Positions 19,350 through 29,082 of a DNA stretch of 64,000 bases are shown piece by piece (within the stretch, counting starts at the first letter, position 1; every line of letters starts with the position of its first letter). A program made the position numbers and the translations under genes. The notes below the pieces were generated by a model. It did not search any database. It was given only the letters and a program-made list of their open reading frames with translations, and was not told the origin of the DNA. Source of the stretch: Algibacter miyuki (GTDB lineage Bacteria; Bacteroidota; Bacteroidia; Flavobacteriales; Flavobacteriaceae); assembly GCF_042427745.1 (NCBI RefSeq), contig NZ_JBHMFA010000017.1. One strand, 5' to 3'.

Positions 19350-20315
19350 TTAATCATCAAAATCGCCGCCACCTTCAACAGGCAACTGGTCTATAAAATC
19401 ATCAATATCTGAAATTTCAATAAAATCTAACGACGGTAAAGAAAACTCACTTGGAAGCACTTTTCTTCCTATTAAATCGGAGACTCCCGATGTTACATGG
19501 ATGTTTAAATCGACGCTCTTTTTTAAAATATTAAGCCCTATTTTAACCCATTTATTCTTTGCTAAAGCCTTTAAATTAGAGGTTTCTTGTTTATCATGAG
19601 ATTCTTTTTTCTGAAAAACATCTCTTAAAAATAAATCTACCGCTTTAGATTGTTCGCCATTAACAATGGAATCATTATTAATATCACTAATTGTTGTTCT
19701 TAAATCGGATGCTAAAATAAAATTAACCTCAGATGGAATATTTCGGAAAACCATTTCTAATAATTCCCGCTTTACCTTAATTGCTTTCGTATCGAAAACT
19801 TCTTGTTTAAGAATTCCAGAATCGTCGTTATAAAGTGAATAATCAGACTTAAATCCTTTTATTTCCGTAGAATCTTTTACCTGTTTAGTAGTATTATATT
19901 TCGATAGTAAGTTAAAGGTATTATCTACCGGAGATGGCAGACTATTAGGGAACGTTTTATATTTTTCGTTTGTTTTGTAATTTGTAATACTCGTGCTATG
20001 TTTATTTTTTTCACCCGAAAATTTGTCGGAATAATACAAAACAACACTGTCTTTTTCTAAATCTATTATAATACCGGCATAATTATCAAAAACGGTATTT
20101 ACACCGCCTCTTTTTTGCTCTCTTTTAATATAATTTTCTGAAATCGTATAGGTAGTATGCACTTTAAATAAACTTCCATATAAACCTCTAGATTCAGAGA
20201 GTGTTATTTCTCCTTCAAAATAAGGGGCTTCTTTTTTTACTTCGTTTTTACAGCTAAAATAACATGTCATAAAAACAAGACATATTATAGCATTTAAAAC
20301 AATTCTATGCTTCAT
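19350..20315 (-). CDS. Putative lipoprotein, DUF4412-like
   Basis: A 321-residue lipoprotein with a lipobox-like CYFSC near residue 22. The first 200 residues (YFEGEITLSES ... YTISENYIKREQ ... GIIIDLEKDSVVLYYSD) have the pattern of DUF4412 proteins, which resemble LolA-type beta-sheet lipoproteins. The C-terminal part is helical and charged and ends in an acidic tail (DDFIDQLPVEGGGDFDD). It lies 51 bp downstream of the DUF3078 gene on the same strand, so a shared envelope role is possible. Function is not known. Confidence 0.6.
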   Translation of the reverse strand: MKHRIVLNAIICLVFMTCYFSCKNEVKKEAPYFEGEITLSESRGLYGSLFKVHTTYTISENYIKREQKRGGVNTVFDNYAGIIIDLEKDSVVLYYSDKFSGEKNKHSTSITNYKTNEKYKTFPNSLPSPVDNTFNLLSKYNTTKQVKDSTEIKGFKSDYSLYNDDSGILKQEVFDTKAIKVKRELLEMVFRNIPSEVNFILASDLRTTISDINNDSIVNGEQSKAVDLFLRDVFQKKESHDKQETSNLKALAKNKWVKIGLNILKKSVDLNIHVTSGVSDLIGRKVLPSEFSLPSLDFIEISDIDDFIDQLPVEGGGDFDD

Positions 20316-20366
20316 AAAAAGATATTAATCGGAACTATTTGATAAATATAATGAGAGAATGTGTTA

Positions 20367-21326
20367 TTAGAAATCTACAGCAAAACCAACACCCAGAAAT
20401 TGTTTCCATTGTACACGGGCACCAGCTTCAGCTGTTTCTCCATCGACATCGGTTTCAATAGTTGTTTTAACATCATCATCATAACGCAGTTGGGCCCCTA
20501 ATGTCGCCCTAATAAAACTGTTTACTTTAAAGTCGAAATCTACACGCCAGTCCAAATCTACATTTCCGAAATTATTAATATAATCGGAATACATGCTCAC
20601 TTGGTTTTTAATATTTATATTTTCCACCAACTCCATTTCATAGCTATTGGTTATTAAAACACCAACTTCTTGCCTTGTTCGCTCGCCGGGTCTAATAATC
20701 ATACCTGCGGAATCATAAACGGCTTCTGTAACCCCAAAAGCGCCTGAGTTTGCTAAATTTTCATCTAAAACAAAAGTGGCTTTTAAAGTTATAGGTGAAA
20801 AATAGCATGACAACTTTTCTATGCGTTTACCATATTCCATTCCGGCTCCTAAAAACAAATAACCTGGTGCCATAAGCCTAGAAATAGGGTCGTCAGTATT
20901 TGGGTAACTATAACCATTTGTTAATTGTGTTCTAAAGTTTAGTTGCGCAGAATAAAACCAATTCGATTCTAAATCGGGCTTAAACCCCATACTAGAATTA
21001 ATCTCTAAAACATCGTCTGTTTTTCTAAGCTCTCTAGATTGCTGCTTGTTTATACCATAACGAAAACGTGCATCGTTTCTCCATGAAAAGTACCGATCGC
21101 TATAATTAGCATTAGTTTCAAACCCTAATAAACCTGAAATAGAATTACTACCACCAGAATTCCAATTAACAAAGGCAACTTCACTTAAATCGAAAGTCGC
21201 TTTATTTTTTTGTTCCCATTGCGGACCATCATATTTTGGTTTTGCAACCTTTAAAAATAAAGAATCGGGCTGAGCGTAAACACTTTGAATAAGTAAACAA
21301 GTAATAATTAAAACAGAATTTTTCAT
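20367..21326 (-). CDS. DUF3078 outer-membrane beta-barrel protein
   Basis: A 319-residue protein with a signal peptide (IQSVYAQ). The start WEQKNKATFDLSEVAFVNWNSGGSNSISG is the hallmark of DUF3078 proteins of Bacteroidota. The rest is alternating amphipathic strands ending in an aromatic residue (LGVGFAVDF), as expected for an outer-membrane barrel. The role is unknown. It is read with its minus-strand neighbours downstream of purM. Confidence 0.85.
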   Translation of the reverse strand: MKNSVLIITCLLIQSVYAQPDSLFLKVAKPKYDGPQWEQKNKATFDLSEVAFVNWNSGGSNSISGLLGFETNANYSDRYFSWRNDARFRYGINKQQSRELRKTDDVLEINSSMGFKPDLESNWFYSAQLNFRTQLTNGYSYPNTDDPISRLMAPGYLFLGAGMEYGKRIEKLSCYFSPITLKATFVLDENLANSGAFGVTEAVYDSAGMIIRPGERTRQEVGVLITNSYEMELVENINIKNQVSMYSDYINNFGNVDLDWRVDFDFKVNSFIRATLGAQLRYDDDVKTTIETDVDGETAEAGARVQWKQFLGVGFAVDF

Positions 21327-21398
21327 GGTTACATTAGGTTGTTTTTTAAAAATACAGAAAACATCAATAATTGTACCGTTTTAACGGAAATTTTATAA

Positions 21399-22091
21399 TT
21401 ATATTTCAAGTGGTTTCTTTTTATCAAAATCGAGTACGCTATAAGCGAGCATTCCTGCTAATCCTAAAACGTATAAGGGTCTAGAAAAATAATACAAAAT
21501 ATCAAAACCTAAATAGTACGCCGATGATGTTAACACATTAGAAATTATAATCGCATATACAAAAACTAAGCAAAACCTTGCCTCAACAGTACCATAACCA
21601 TAACTATAAGTAAATGCCAGAATAGCTAAAAACACATGTAGTGCTCCATAAAAAAGCACTACAACAGCTAAGGACGAATCCTTTGTTGCCATTTGCGTTA
21701 GGTTTAACAATTTATAAAGTAGAAAAACATTTAATAAAGCGACACTAAACAGCATAACCATAGTTGTTGGTCTATATTTTAAGCGTATTATTTTTGGTAA
21801 AATATCTAAACAAATACATATAGCAGCCAAGCCTCTAAAACCAAGAGCTATATTGGCATAGCGTACTGTTTCAAAAAAATGAATAAAAAAATCGGCACAA
21901 ACCAAACTAAAAAAGGCTAGCAATAATAACACGTTTTTATAACCTTTTAACCAAACAAAAAGTATTAAAAAGACAACAGTACTAGTAAGTCGCATGTGTT
22001 GCATACCTTGAAAATCTAAAAAAGCGACACCTAATACGTTTGCTAAAACAAGCAACACGGCAACTTGTGAAATAACTTTTTTCGACTTCAT
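21399..22091 (-). CDS. Multi-pass membrane protein (paralogue of 18143-18841)
   Basis: A 230-residue protein with about eight hydrophobic helices, starting 22 bp after the purM stop and so possibly co-transcribed with it. Its layout resembles YhhN-type proteins, with a conserved-looking YYFSRPLYVLGLAGMLAYSVLDFD at the end. The paralogue 3 kb away has a comparable final helix and an acidic C-terminus. No catalytic assignment is possible. Confidence 0.6.
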   Translation of the reverse strand: MKSKKVISQVAVLLVLANVLGVAFLDFQGMQHMRLTSTVVFLILFVWLKGYKNVLLLLAFFSLVCADFFIHFFETVRYANIALGFRGLAAICICLDILPKIIRLKYRPTTMVMLFSVALLNVFLLYKLLNLTQMATKDSSLAVVVLFYGALHVFLAILAFTYSYGYGTVEARFCLVFVYAIIISNVLTSSAYYLGFDILYYFSRPLYVLGLAGMLAYSVLDFDKKKPLEI

Positions 22092-22113
22092 ATAAAAAAA
22101 TAGTAAATATTAA

Positions 22114-23295
22114 TTATTGATATACAAAATCCCCAAACTCACTATTTATTGTTAATTTTTTAGTTTCCGAAGCTTCTACTCTACCTATAATTTTAGCATC
22201 GACATTAAAAGTTTTAGATATCGCAATAATATCTTCAGCTATTTCTGGAGTTACGTATAATTCCATACGGTGCCCACAGTTAAATACCTGATACATTTCT
22301 TTCCAATCTGTTTTCGACTGCTCTTGTATCAGTTTGAAAAGTGGAGGAATTGGAAATAAATTATCTTTTATAATATGAAATTGATCTACAAAGTGAAGTA
22401 TTTTAGTTTGTGCTCCACCTGAACAGTGCACCATACCATGAAGACTTTCACTATTAAACTGAGACAATATTTTTTTAATAATTGGCGCATAAGTTCGTGT
22501 TGGTGACAATACCAATTGACCAGCGTCGATAGGTGAATTCTCAACAGCATCTGTTAATTTCACACCTCCAGAATACACTAACTCTTCCGGTACAGCGGCA
22601 TCAAAACTTTCTGGGTATTTTTCAGCTAGGTATTTACTAAATACATCGTGACGTGCAGATGTTAAACCATTACTTCCCATACCACCGTTGTACTGTTTCT
22701 CGTAAGTAGCCTGACCGAAACTTTCTAAACCAACAATAACATCACCAGCTTTAATGTTCGCATTATCGATAACATCAGTACGTTTCATACGTGCGGTAAC
22801 CGTTGAATCTACAATAATAGTTCTAACCAAATCGCCAACATCGGCAGTTTCACCACCTGTTGAATGAATGGTTACTCCAAAGGATTTTAAATCTTTCAAT
22901 AATTCTTCGGTACCATTGATAATTGCTGAAAGCACTTCACCAGGAATAACACTTTTGTTACGTCCGATAGTAGATGATAACATAATGTTATCGGTTGCTC
23001 CAACACACAACAAATCGTCAATATTCATTATTAACGCATCTTGAGCAATCCCTTTCCAAACTGATATATCACCAGTTTCTTTCCAATACATATACGCTAA
23101 AGACGATTTTGTACCCGCTCCATCTGCATGCATAATGAGACAGTAATCGTCATCATTTGTTAAATAATCGGGAACTATTTTACAGAATGCTTTAGGAAAC
23201 AAGCCTTTATCTATATTTTTTATAGCGTTATGTACATCTTCTTTTGATGCAGAAACACCACGTTGTGCGTATCGTTTTGAAACTTCTTGACTCAT
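22114..23295 (-). CDS. purM: Phosphoribosylformylglycinamidine cyclo-ligase (AIR synthetase)
   Basis: A 393-residue enzyme of the AIR synthase family. It makes aminoimidazole ribotide from FGAM with ATP, in purine synthesis. Characteristic pieces are YAQRGVSASKEDV, ADGAGTKSSLAY, NIDDLLCVGATDNIML and HSTGGETADVGDLVRTIIVDSTV. It is about 40 residues longer than the enterobacterial enzyme, the usual long form of Bacteroidota. The gene at 21399 follows closely. Confidence 0.92.
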   Translation of the reverse strand: MSQEVSKRYAQRGVSASKEDVHNAIKNIDKGLFPKAFCKIVPDYLTNDDDYCLIMHADGAGTKSSLAYMYWKETGDISVWKGIAQDALIMNIDDLLCVGATDNIMLSSTIGRNKSVIPGEVLSAIINGTEELLKDLKSFGVTIHSTGGETADVGDLVRTIIVDSTVTARMKRTDVIDNANIKAGDVIVGLESFGQATYEKQYNGGMGSNGLTSARHDVFSKYLAEKYPESFDAAVPEELVYSGGVKLTDAVENSPIDAGQLVLSPTRTYAPIIKKILSQFNSESLHGMVHCSGGAQTKILHFVDQFHIIKDNLFPIPPLFKLIQEQSKTDWKEMYQVFNCGHRMELYVTPEIAEDIIAISKTFNVDAKIIGRVEASETKKLTINSEFGDFVYQ

Positions 23296-23472
23296 AATAT
23301 TTTATTGTGTTGCAAATCTACCTTTTTGAATGAAAAAATCCCACTAATTTGAAGCGGGATTTTCTTATTTTAATAATTTATGAATTTAATCTATATTTCT
23401 ATACGATTTTGACAAATACATAAATAGCATTTTAAAACTAAAAATCACTTATAATTTAATAACAACCGCATG

Positions 23473-25659
23473 TTACCTTGTAAACAACAACTCGCGATAT
23501 TTAGTTAATGGCCAAATTTCGTCGTCTACTAGAAGCTCTAGCTTATCACAATGATAACGAATATCTTCGAAAAGCGGTTTTACTTTCTTACAGTAAGCCA
23601 ACGCCTTCTTTTCAATGTCTTCAATAGTATTTGCCTTTCTACGCTCATCAACCATTTTGGTAACATTAGAGTTAATACCTGCAATATGGCTCGATATATC
23701 TTGAATTAACAGCACCTGCTCTCGTGAAACATCGTGATATTTCTCTTCAAAAATTTCTTTTAAGCCTCGTACATTTTCAATTAAAATGTTTTGATATTTA
23801 ATGGCCGTTGGTACAATATGATTTCTAGCAATATCACCTAAAACCCGTCCTTCAATTTGAATATGTTTACTGTACGCCTCCATTTCAATCTCGTAACGTG
23901 CCTGTGTTTCTACTTTGCTCATCACATTCATATCTTCAAACAAAGCGATACTTTCTTTAGAAATCTTAGCCTTTAAAGCTTCGGGAGTTGACTTATTATT
24001 ACTCAATCCGCGCTTTTTAGCCTCAATTTCCCAAGGTTTTCCATAACCATTACCTTCAAACAAAATGGCTTTAGTTTCCTTAATATATTCACGCAATACA
24101 TTAAAAATAGCTTCATCCTTTTTTAAATCTTTTTTATTGATTAAGGTATCCACTTCTATTTTAAAATCTTGCAATTGCTTTGCAACAATGGTATTTAAAA
24201 CCGTCATTGGGTTACCACAATTTGCTGTAGACCCTACGGAACGAAACTCAAATTTATTTCCTGTAAAGGCAAAAGACGATGTTCTATTTCTATCGGTATT
24301 ATCTAATAAAACATCTGGGATTTTCCCAATAACATTTAATTTAAGCTCGGTTTTTTCTGCTGGCGATAATTTACCTTTAGTTACGCCTTCCAATTCATCT
24401 AAAACTTTGGTAAGTTGTTCACCGATAAATACCGACATAATTGCCGGCGGTGCTTCACTCGACCCTAAACGATGGTCGTTACTTGCCGATGCCACGGTAG
24501 CTCGCAATAAAGCTTCATATTTATAAACCGCTTTTATGGTGTTTATAAAAAAGGTAAGAAACTGTAAGTTACTCATTGGTGTTTTTCCTGGGCCTAGTAA
24601 ATTAACACCTGTATCTGTGGAAAGTGACCAATTATTATGTTTTCCCGATCCATTCATGCCTATAAATGGCTTTTCATGAAAGAGTACTTTAAAATGATGA
24701 CGAGACGCCACTCTCCCCATAATATCCATTAATAATGAATTATGATCGACTGCTAAATTAGCTTCTTCATAAATTGGAGCCAACTCAAATTGATTAGGTG
24801 CTACCTCATTATGGCGTGTTTTTACCGGAATACCTAAAAGCATACACTCGGTTTCCAAATCGCGCATAAAGTTTAAGGCACGATTAGGTATCGACCCAAA
24901 ATAATGATCGTCTAACTGTTGCCCTTTTGCTGCTGGATGCCCCAAAAGTGTTCGCCCAGTAAGCATAATATCTGGTCGGCTAGCAGCCAACATTTTATCT
25001 ATTAAAAAATATTCTTGCTCCCAACCTAAAGAGCTAGTTACCTTTTTTACGTTTTTATCAAAATAACGACAAACCGCTGTTGCGGCCGTATCTACTGCAT
25101 TCAAAGCGCGTAACAATGGTGTTTTAAAATCTAAAGCTTCACCGGTGTAAGCCACAAATATGGTTGGAATACACAATGTTGTTTCGTAAATAAATGCTGG
25201 TGAAGTAGGATCCCAAGCGGTGTAACCACGTGCTTCAAACGTATTACGAATGCCGCCATTCGGAAAGCTAGAAGCATCAGGTTCTTGTTGCACCAATTGG
25301 TCTCCACCAAACTTTTCAATAGCCATACCGCCACCAATAGTTTCAAAAAAAGCATCGTGCTTTTCGGCAGTCGCTCCTGTTAATGGCTGAAACCAATGCG
25401 TATAATGCGTAACGCCTTTCGATAGTGCCCAATCTTTCATGGAAGACGATACTTGATCGGCAATACTTCTATCTATTTTCTTACCTAGATTTATCGCATT
25501 CATCACCCCATTAAAAGCATCCTTTGTTAAATATTGGCGCATGGTATTTTCGTTAAATACGTTTTTACCAAACAACTCCGATCGCCTTTCCTTTTCTTCA
25601 ATATGGACTGGTTTATAAGCCAGCGATTCTTTTATAGCATGAAATCTTAATATAGCCAT
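23473..25659 (-). CDS. glnN: Glutamine synthetase type III
   Basis: The open frame extends to 25779, but its first 40 codons have no GS similarity and overlap the promoter region. The ATG at 25659 (MAILRFHAIKESLAYKP) gives 728 residues, normal for GSIII. Diagnostic stretches are WFQPLTGATAEKHD, GWEQEYFLID, TRHNEVAPNQFELAP, GMNGSGKHNNWS and LGSSEAPPAI. It condenses glutamate and ammonia with ATP, typically as a dodecamer. It is divergent from a second, unrelated-type glutamine synthetase. Confidence 0.95.
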   Translation of the reverse strand: MAILRFHAIKESLAYKPVHIEEKERRSELFGKNVFNENTMRQYLTKDAFNGVMNAINLGKKIDRSIADQVSSSMKDWALSKGVTHYTHWFQPLTGATAEKHDAFFETIGGGMAIEKFGGDQLVQQEPDASSFPNGGIRNTFEARGYTAWDPTSPAFIYETTLCIPTIFVAYTGEALDFKTPLLRALNAVDTAATAVCRYFDKNVKKVTSSLGWEQEYFLIDKMLAASRPDIMLTGRTLLGHPAAKGQQLDDHYFGSIPNRALNFMRDLETECMLLGIPVKTRHNEVAPNQFELAPIYEEANLAVDHNSLLMDIMGRVASRHHFKVLFHEKPFIGMNGSGKHNNWSLSTDTGVNLLGPGKTPMSNLQFLTFFINTIKAVYKYEALLRATVASASNDHRLGSSEAPPAIMSVFIGEQLTKVLDELEGVTKGKLSPAEKTELKLNVIGKIPDVLLDNTDRNRTSSFAFTGNKFEFRSVGSTANCGNPMTVLNTIVAKQLQDFKIEVDTLINKKDLKKDEAIFNVLREYIKETKAILFEGNGYGKPWEIEAKKRGLSNNKSTPEALKAKISKESIALFEDMNVMSKVETQARYEIEMEAYSKHIQIEGRVLGDIARNHIVPTAIKYQNILIENVRGLKEIFEEKYHDVSREQVLLIQDISSHIAGINSNVTKMVDERRKANTIEDIEKKALAYCKKVKPLFEDIRYHCDKLELLVDDEIWPLTKYRELLFTR

Positions 25660-25977
25660 TTTCAAAATAATTTTAAAATATTCTAACTTTAACAAGGTTA
25701 GTTTCAACCACTTTAATTCTAAAATGCAGTAATTAAAACAGAACACAAAAATAAGTCGCAAAAGTAAGAAAACATCCAATCTGTAAAGTTATTGTTAACA
25801 TTTTTTCAGTATTTCCGTCAAAAAATCATATTTTTTTTAAATAATCCTTAAAAAACTGGGGTATAAATAAAAATAAGTGCCTCTATTGTTAAAACACCCC
25901 TAATAAATTCGTAGTAAAAACTTAAAAATATATATTTGTGATATTATTATCAATATTTCAATTATAAAATATTCATT
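25660..25977. promoter_or_regulatory. Divergent promoter region of two glutamine synthetases
   Basis: 318 bp between the two start codons. A TATATTTG at 25931-25938 fits the Bacteroidota -7 consensus for the plus-strand gene, about 40 bp before its ATG. On the minus strand TACTTTTG (CAAAAGTA at 25759-25766) fits for glnN, with a leader of about 100 nt. No well-spaced -33 TTG was found for either. The AT-rich centre (25800-25860) could bind a nitrogen regulator, but no clear dyad is visible. Confidence 0.45.
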
Positions 25978-27000
25978 ATGGCAAAAATTAAATTAGAATA
26001 CCTTTGGTTAGATGGTTACTATCCTACTCAAAACTTAAGAAGTAAAACTAAAGTTGAAGAGCATGAAGATTTCAAAGGGACATTAGAAGAAATAGGAAAT
26101 TGGTCTTTTGATGGATCATCTACTAGACAAGCTGAAGGCGGAGCGTCTGACTGTTTATTAGTACCTGTTGCAATTTACCCAGATCCAGATCGTATTAACG
26201 GTTATTTAGTTATGACTGAGGTTATGAATGCTGATGGAACGCCACACGTATCTAATGGAAGAGCTACTATTGATGATGATGATAATGATTTCTGGTTCGG
26301 TTTCGAGCAAGAGTATTTCATTATGGATAACAAAACGCAATTACCTTTAGGTTTCCCTGTAGGTGGTTATCCTGCACCACAAGGAATGTATTACTGTTCT
26401 GTTGGTGGTAAAAATACACACGGTAGAGATTTCGTTGAAGAGCATGCAGATTTATGTATCGATGCAGGTTTAAACTTCGAAGGAATTAACCAAGAAGTTG
26501 CTTCAGGGCAATGGGAATACCAATTATTCGCAAAAGGCGCTAAATTAGCTGGTGACGAACTTTGGATTTCTAGATACTTATTAGATCGTTTAACTGAAAA
26601 ATATGGTTACTATATCGAGTACCACCCAAAACCATTAGGTAAAGATATGGATTGGAATGGTTCTGGTATGCACGCCAACTTCTCTAATGAGATTTTAAGA
26701 ACATGTGGTGACAAAGAAACTTACGCAGCAATTTGCGAAGCTTTCCGCCCAGTAGTAAAAGAACACATTGCTGTTTACGGTGAGTTTAACGACCAACGTT
26801 TAACAGGTTTACACGAAACTGCAGCTATTACAGATTTCTCTTGGGGAATTTCAGATAGAGGTGCATCAATCCGTATTCCTTTAATCGCAGTAGAAAAAGG
26901 CTGGAAAGGCTGGTTAGAAGATAGACGTCCTGCTTCAAACGCTGATCCATACAAAATTGCAGCAAGAATTGTGAAAACAGTTAAATCTGCAAAAGTATAA
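25978..27000 (+). CDS. Glutamine synthetase, beta-grasp (GSII/eukaryote-like) type
   Basis: A 340-residue short-form glutamine synthetase. The N-terminal EYLWLDGYYPTQNLRSKTKV with WSFDGSSTRQA resembles eukaryotic/GSII enzymes. Active-site blocks are FGFEQEYFIMD, GINQEVASGQWEYQ, DWNGSGMHANFS and DRGASIRIP. It makes glutamine from glutamate, ammonia and ATP. The presence of both GSII-like and GSIII genes head to head suggests alternative enzymes for different nitrogen states. Confidence 0.95.
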   Translation: MAKIKLEYLWLDGYYPTQNLRSKTKVEEHEDFKGTLEEIGNWSFDGSSTRQAEGGASDCLLVPVAIYPDPDRINGYLVMTEVMNADGTPHVSNGRATIDDDDNDFWFGFEQEYFIMDNKTQLPLGFPVGGYPAPQGMYYCSVGGKNTHGRDFVEEHADLCIDAGLNFEGINQEVASGQWEYQLFAKGAKLAGDELWISRYLLDRLTEKYGYYIEYHPKPLGKDMDWNGSGMHANFSNEILRTCGDKETYAAICEAFRPVVKEHIAVYGEFNDQRLTGLHETAAITDFSWGISDRGASIRIPLIAVEKGWKGWLEDRRPASNADPYKIAARIVKTVKSAKV

Positions 27001-27032
27001 TTCACATAGCATAAACATTTTGTTCATAATAT

Positions 27033-27072
27033 AAGCGTTAACATTCATTTGTTAGCGCTTTTATTTTTTTCA
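27033..27072 (+). terminator. Terminator after glutamine synthetase
   Basis: An 11-bp stem with one mismatch (AAGCGTTAACA / TGTTAGCGCTT) and a 6-nt loop, followed by a T-rich run, starts 33 bp after the stop codon. Confidence 0.8.
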
Positions 27073-27109
27073 AAAATTCAGGATATATTACTCTTAGAAA
27101 GAAGGCTTT

Positions 27110-27284
27110 GGGCGTTACCTTAATCCTGAAACAAGTTCAGGAACCAGGTCGGGCTTTCCGCTATATCTTTGTTGTGCCACTATAATTTCAAAACACCTAT
27201 AAAACATAAGCTAACAGAAAACCCAAGGCTTATTTATAACAAAAAGGCTAGCACAAAAAAGGATGCCGCATCAATCCCTAACGC
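27110..27284. repeat. Candidate dispersed extragenic repeat with inverted ends
   Basis: The block begins GGGCGTTA (27110) and ends CCCTAACGC (27276-27284), so the ends are inverted (GCGTTA/TAACGC). Inside are AGGTCGGGCTTTCCGCTATATC and a short stem CCTGAA/TTCAGG. From memory, similar GGGCGTTAC...CGGGCT...CCTAACGC units are scattered between genes in many flavobacterial genomes. No second copy is in this window, so repetitiveness is recalled knowledge, not seen. No coding frame is present in 27073-27428. Confidence 0.45.
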
Positions 27285-27428
27285 AAGTCTCCACCAACAT
27301 TTTGAATTAGAAAAATAATTAACTTATTTTTACTTTGTTATTCTACTTAGTAATTTATTGCACTTATTAGTTATAAAATATGTAACAAATATTATAAAGT
27401 TTATACTAATTATAAAAACCAAAATAAG

Positions 27429-27614
27429 ATGAAAAAAATAACGAAAAAGAAAACACTAATTCTCCTATCTATTGGAATGTTTGTAATTGCGACTTCTCAA
27501 ATATTTTCTCAATTTATGGAATTATCAGATTTTGCGAAAGGTTCTTTTATGGGAATAGGTTTAGGATTACTACTCACCGCTTTGATTATTGGAAATTTTA
27601 GAACTATTCAATAA
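27429..27614 (+). CDS. Small two-helix membrane protein
   Basis: A 61-residue protein: a basic start (MKKITKKKT), a first hydrophobic helix (LILLSIGMFVIATSQIF), a short acidic connector (FMELSDFAKG) and a second helix (FMGIGLGLLLTALIIG). A T-rich leader without a strong promoter precedes it. Typical of small flavobacterial membrane proteins of unknown role. Confidence 0.55.
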   Translation: MKKITKKKTLILLSIGMFVIATSQIFSQFMELSDFAKGSFMGIGLGLLLTALIIGNFRTIQ

Positions 27615-27672
27615 AGTTTCTATTAAGAACCTATAACCAAATAAAACAACAGTTACACATTAAAAACCTTAT

Positions 27673-28974
27673 CTAAAACTCATCCAGCACCTCTAAAATC
27701 TCAGAAAAACCGGGACGTAATCTAACATCGTTACTTGAACAATCTGTAATTATTTTTTGCCATTTATCGCGAAGATCACTATTCATTTCCCGCTCATTAA
27801 CAAGACCCAGCACATCTTCAACCAAACATCCAAATGCGCGTACCTCAACACGCTCAATAGCATGAGCAAGACCAGAATTAACATCGTAAAACGATGCTGC
27901 GCCAAAATCGCCTAAAAGACAATCTGCCGAGCTATTCACCAAAATGTTATGCGCATACAAATCGCCATGGTTAATACCTTTTTTATGCAACTGCTCACAA
28001 ACCGAAGCTATACTTCTTGTAATTTTCAACAACGCTTCTGCATTAAAAACAGAAGATTCATCAAACACATCTCGCGTACAAGTTTGTAAACTTGGCGGAT
28101 TTCCTAAATTGACGTAATCTGGAGAAATCAACGTCATTATTAAACCAATTTTATCTTCTGGATGGTTTTTTATTTTTCCTAAAACAGGAATTAAATTCTC
28201 ATGAGTACCAGCAGCAATGGAAATAGCCATTTCATCGTCTGGTAAACCGTCGCTAGTTACATCGCCCTTAAATACTTTAACAGCAATATCTTTATTCTTC
28301 GATTTCCAAAAGGCTTTTGAAATAAATCCAGAAGCACCTTCCCCTAATAATTCTTTAATAGAAAAACCGTTCCAATCAAAAGCTTCAAAATCAGGTTGTA
28401 ATTCTATTTTATCAGCTGCAGGATTACCTCCAAAAGCGACCCAACTTAATTTTGGCAACTCAAAAAACCAAACTGGAATCGTTTTCAATTGATTTGCCGA
28501 AAACCTAATGAGTTCTAAATTCACACAAGCTTTCATTTCAACAGGTAATTCTTCAATTAAATTTCCTGCTAAAGCACATTTTTGAAGCAACGTACAATCT
28601 CCAATACTCTTCGGAAGTTTTTCAATTTTGTTATCAGTTAAAATCAACCAATTTAATAACGGCGGAAATGCTTGTTCTGGAACCGTTTTAATTTGATTCG
28701 ATTTAAAACCAATCATATTCAAATTAGGGCATTTTGCAAGCACAATAGGGAATTCCGTAAAGTTATTTCGTGCAAAAAATATAATTCTTAACCGCTTAAG
28801 TTGAGCGATACTTTCTGGTAAAGAAGTCAATTTATTATCCGATAAATCTAAAATCTCTAATGTTTCGGCAAGCGTAATAATTTCTTCTGGAAATTCTTCC
28901 AAGCCGCAAGCAAGTTTTAGTGTTTTCGAACCTATTAATTGTCCAGATTTTAATGCTTCTAAAGAATGTACCAT
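27673..28974 (-). CDS. Leucine-rich repeat protein with serine/threonine kinase domain
   Basis: The ATG at 28974 (MVHSLEALKSGQ) is preferred to a TTG 21 bp upstream, giving 433 residues. Residues about 15-185 hold LRRs of the LxxLxLxxNxLxxLP type (LEILDLSDNKLTSLPESI, LNWLILTDNKIEKLPKSI). A kinase domain follows: Gly loop LGEGASGF, ATP lysine in IAVKVFKG (Lys233), catalytic loop INHGDLYAHNIL (Asp338, HGD instead of HRD) and LGDFGAAS (Asp356). There is no signal peptide, so it is cytoplasmic. LRR-kinases of this layout are known in bacteria, but their targets are mostly unknown. Confidence 0.9.
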   Translation of the reverse strand: MVHSLEALKSGQLIGSKTLKLACGLEEFPEEIITLAETLEILDLSDNKLTSLPESIAQLKRLRIIFFARNNFTEFPIVLAKCPNLNMIGFKSNQIKTVPEQAFPPLLNWLILTDNKIEKLPKSIGDCTLLQKCALAGNLIEELPVEMKACVNLELIRFSANQLKTIPVWFFELPKLSWVAFGGNPAADKIELQPDFEAFDWNGFSIKELLGEGASGFISKAFWKSKNKDIAVKVFKGDVTSDGLPDDEMAISIAAGTHENLIPVLGKIKNHPEDKIGLIMTLISPDYVNLGNPPSLQTCTRDVFDESSVFNAEALLKITRSIASVCEQLHKKGINHGDLYAHNILVNSSADCLLGDFGAASFYDVNSGLAHAIERVEVRAFGCLVEDVLGLVNEREMNSDLRDKWQKIITDCSSNDVRLRPGFSEILEVLDEF

Positions 28975-29082
28975 GTATCCATTTTGAAGTTGCAAATCTA
29001 ACTATTATAGACGTGTAAAACGCAGAAAACATCAGGTTTTTGGCGATAATTTACCACTTAAAAATTCAAAATAAAGAACAAA

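Noticed and set aside
25660..25779. Longer N-terminus for type III glutamine synthetase
   Set aside because: The first 40 residues are hydrophobic without GS similarity and cover the putative promoter; ATG at 25659 fits the family length.
28975..28995. TTG start for the LRR-kinase
   Set aside because: ATG at 28974 is available and no LRR residues are lost.
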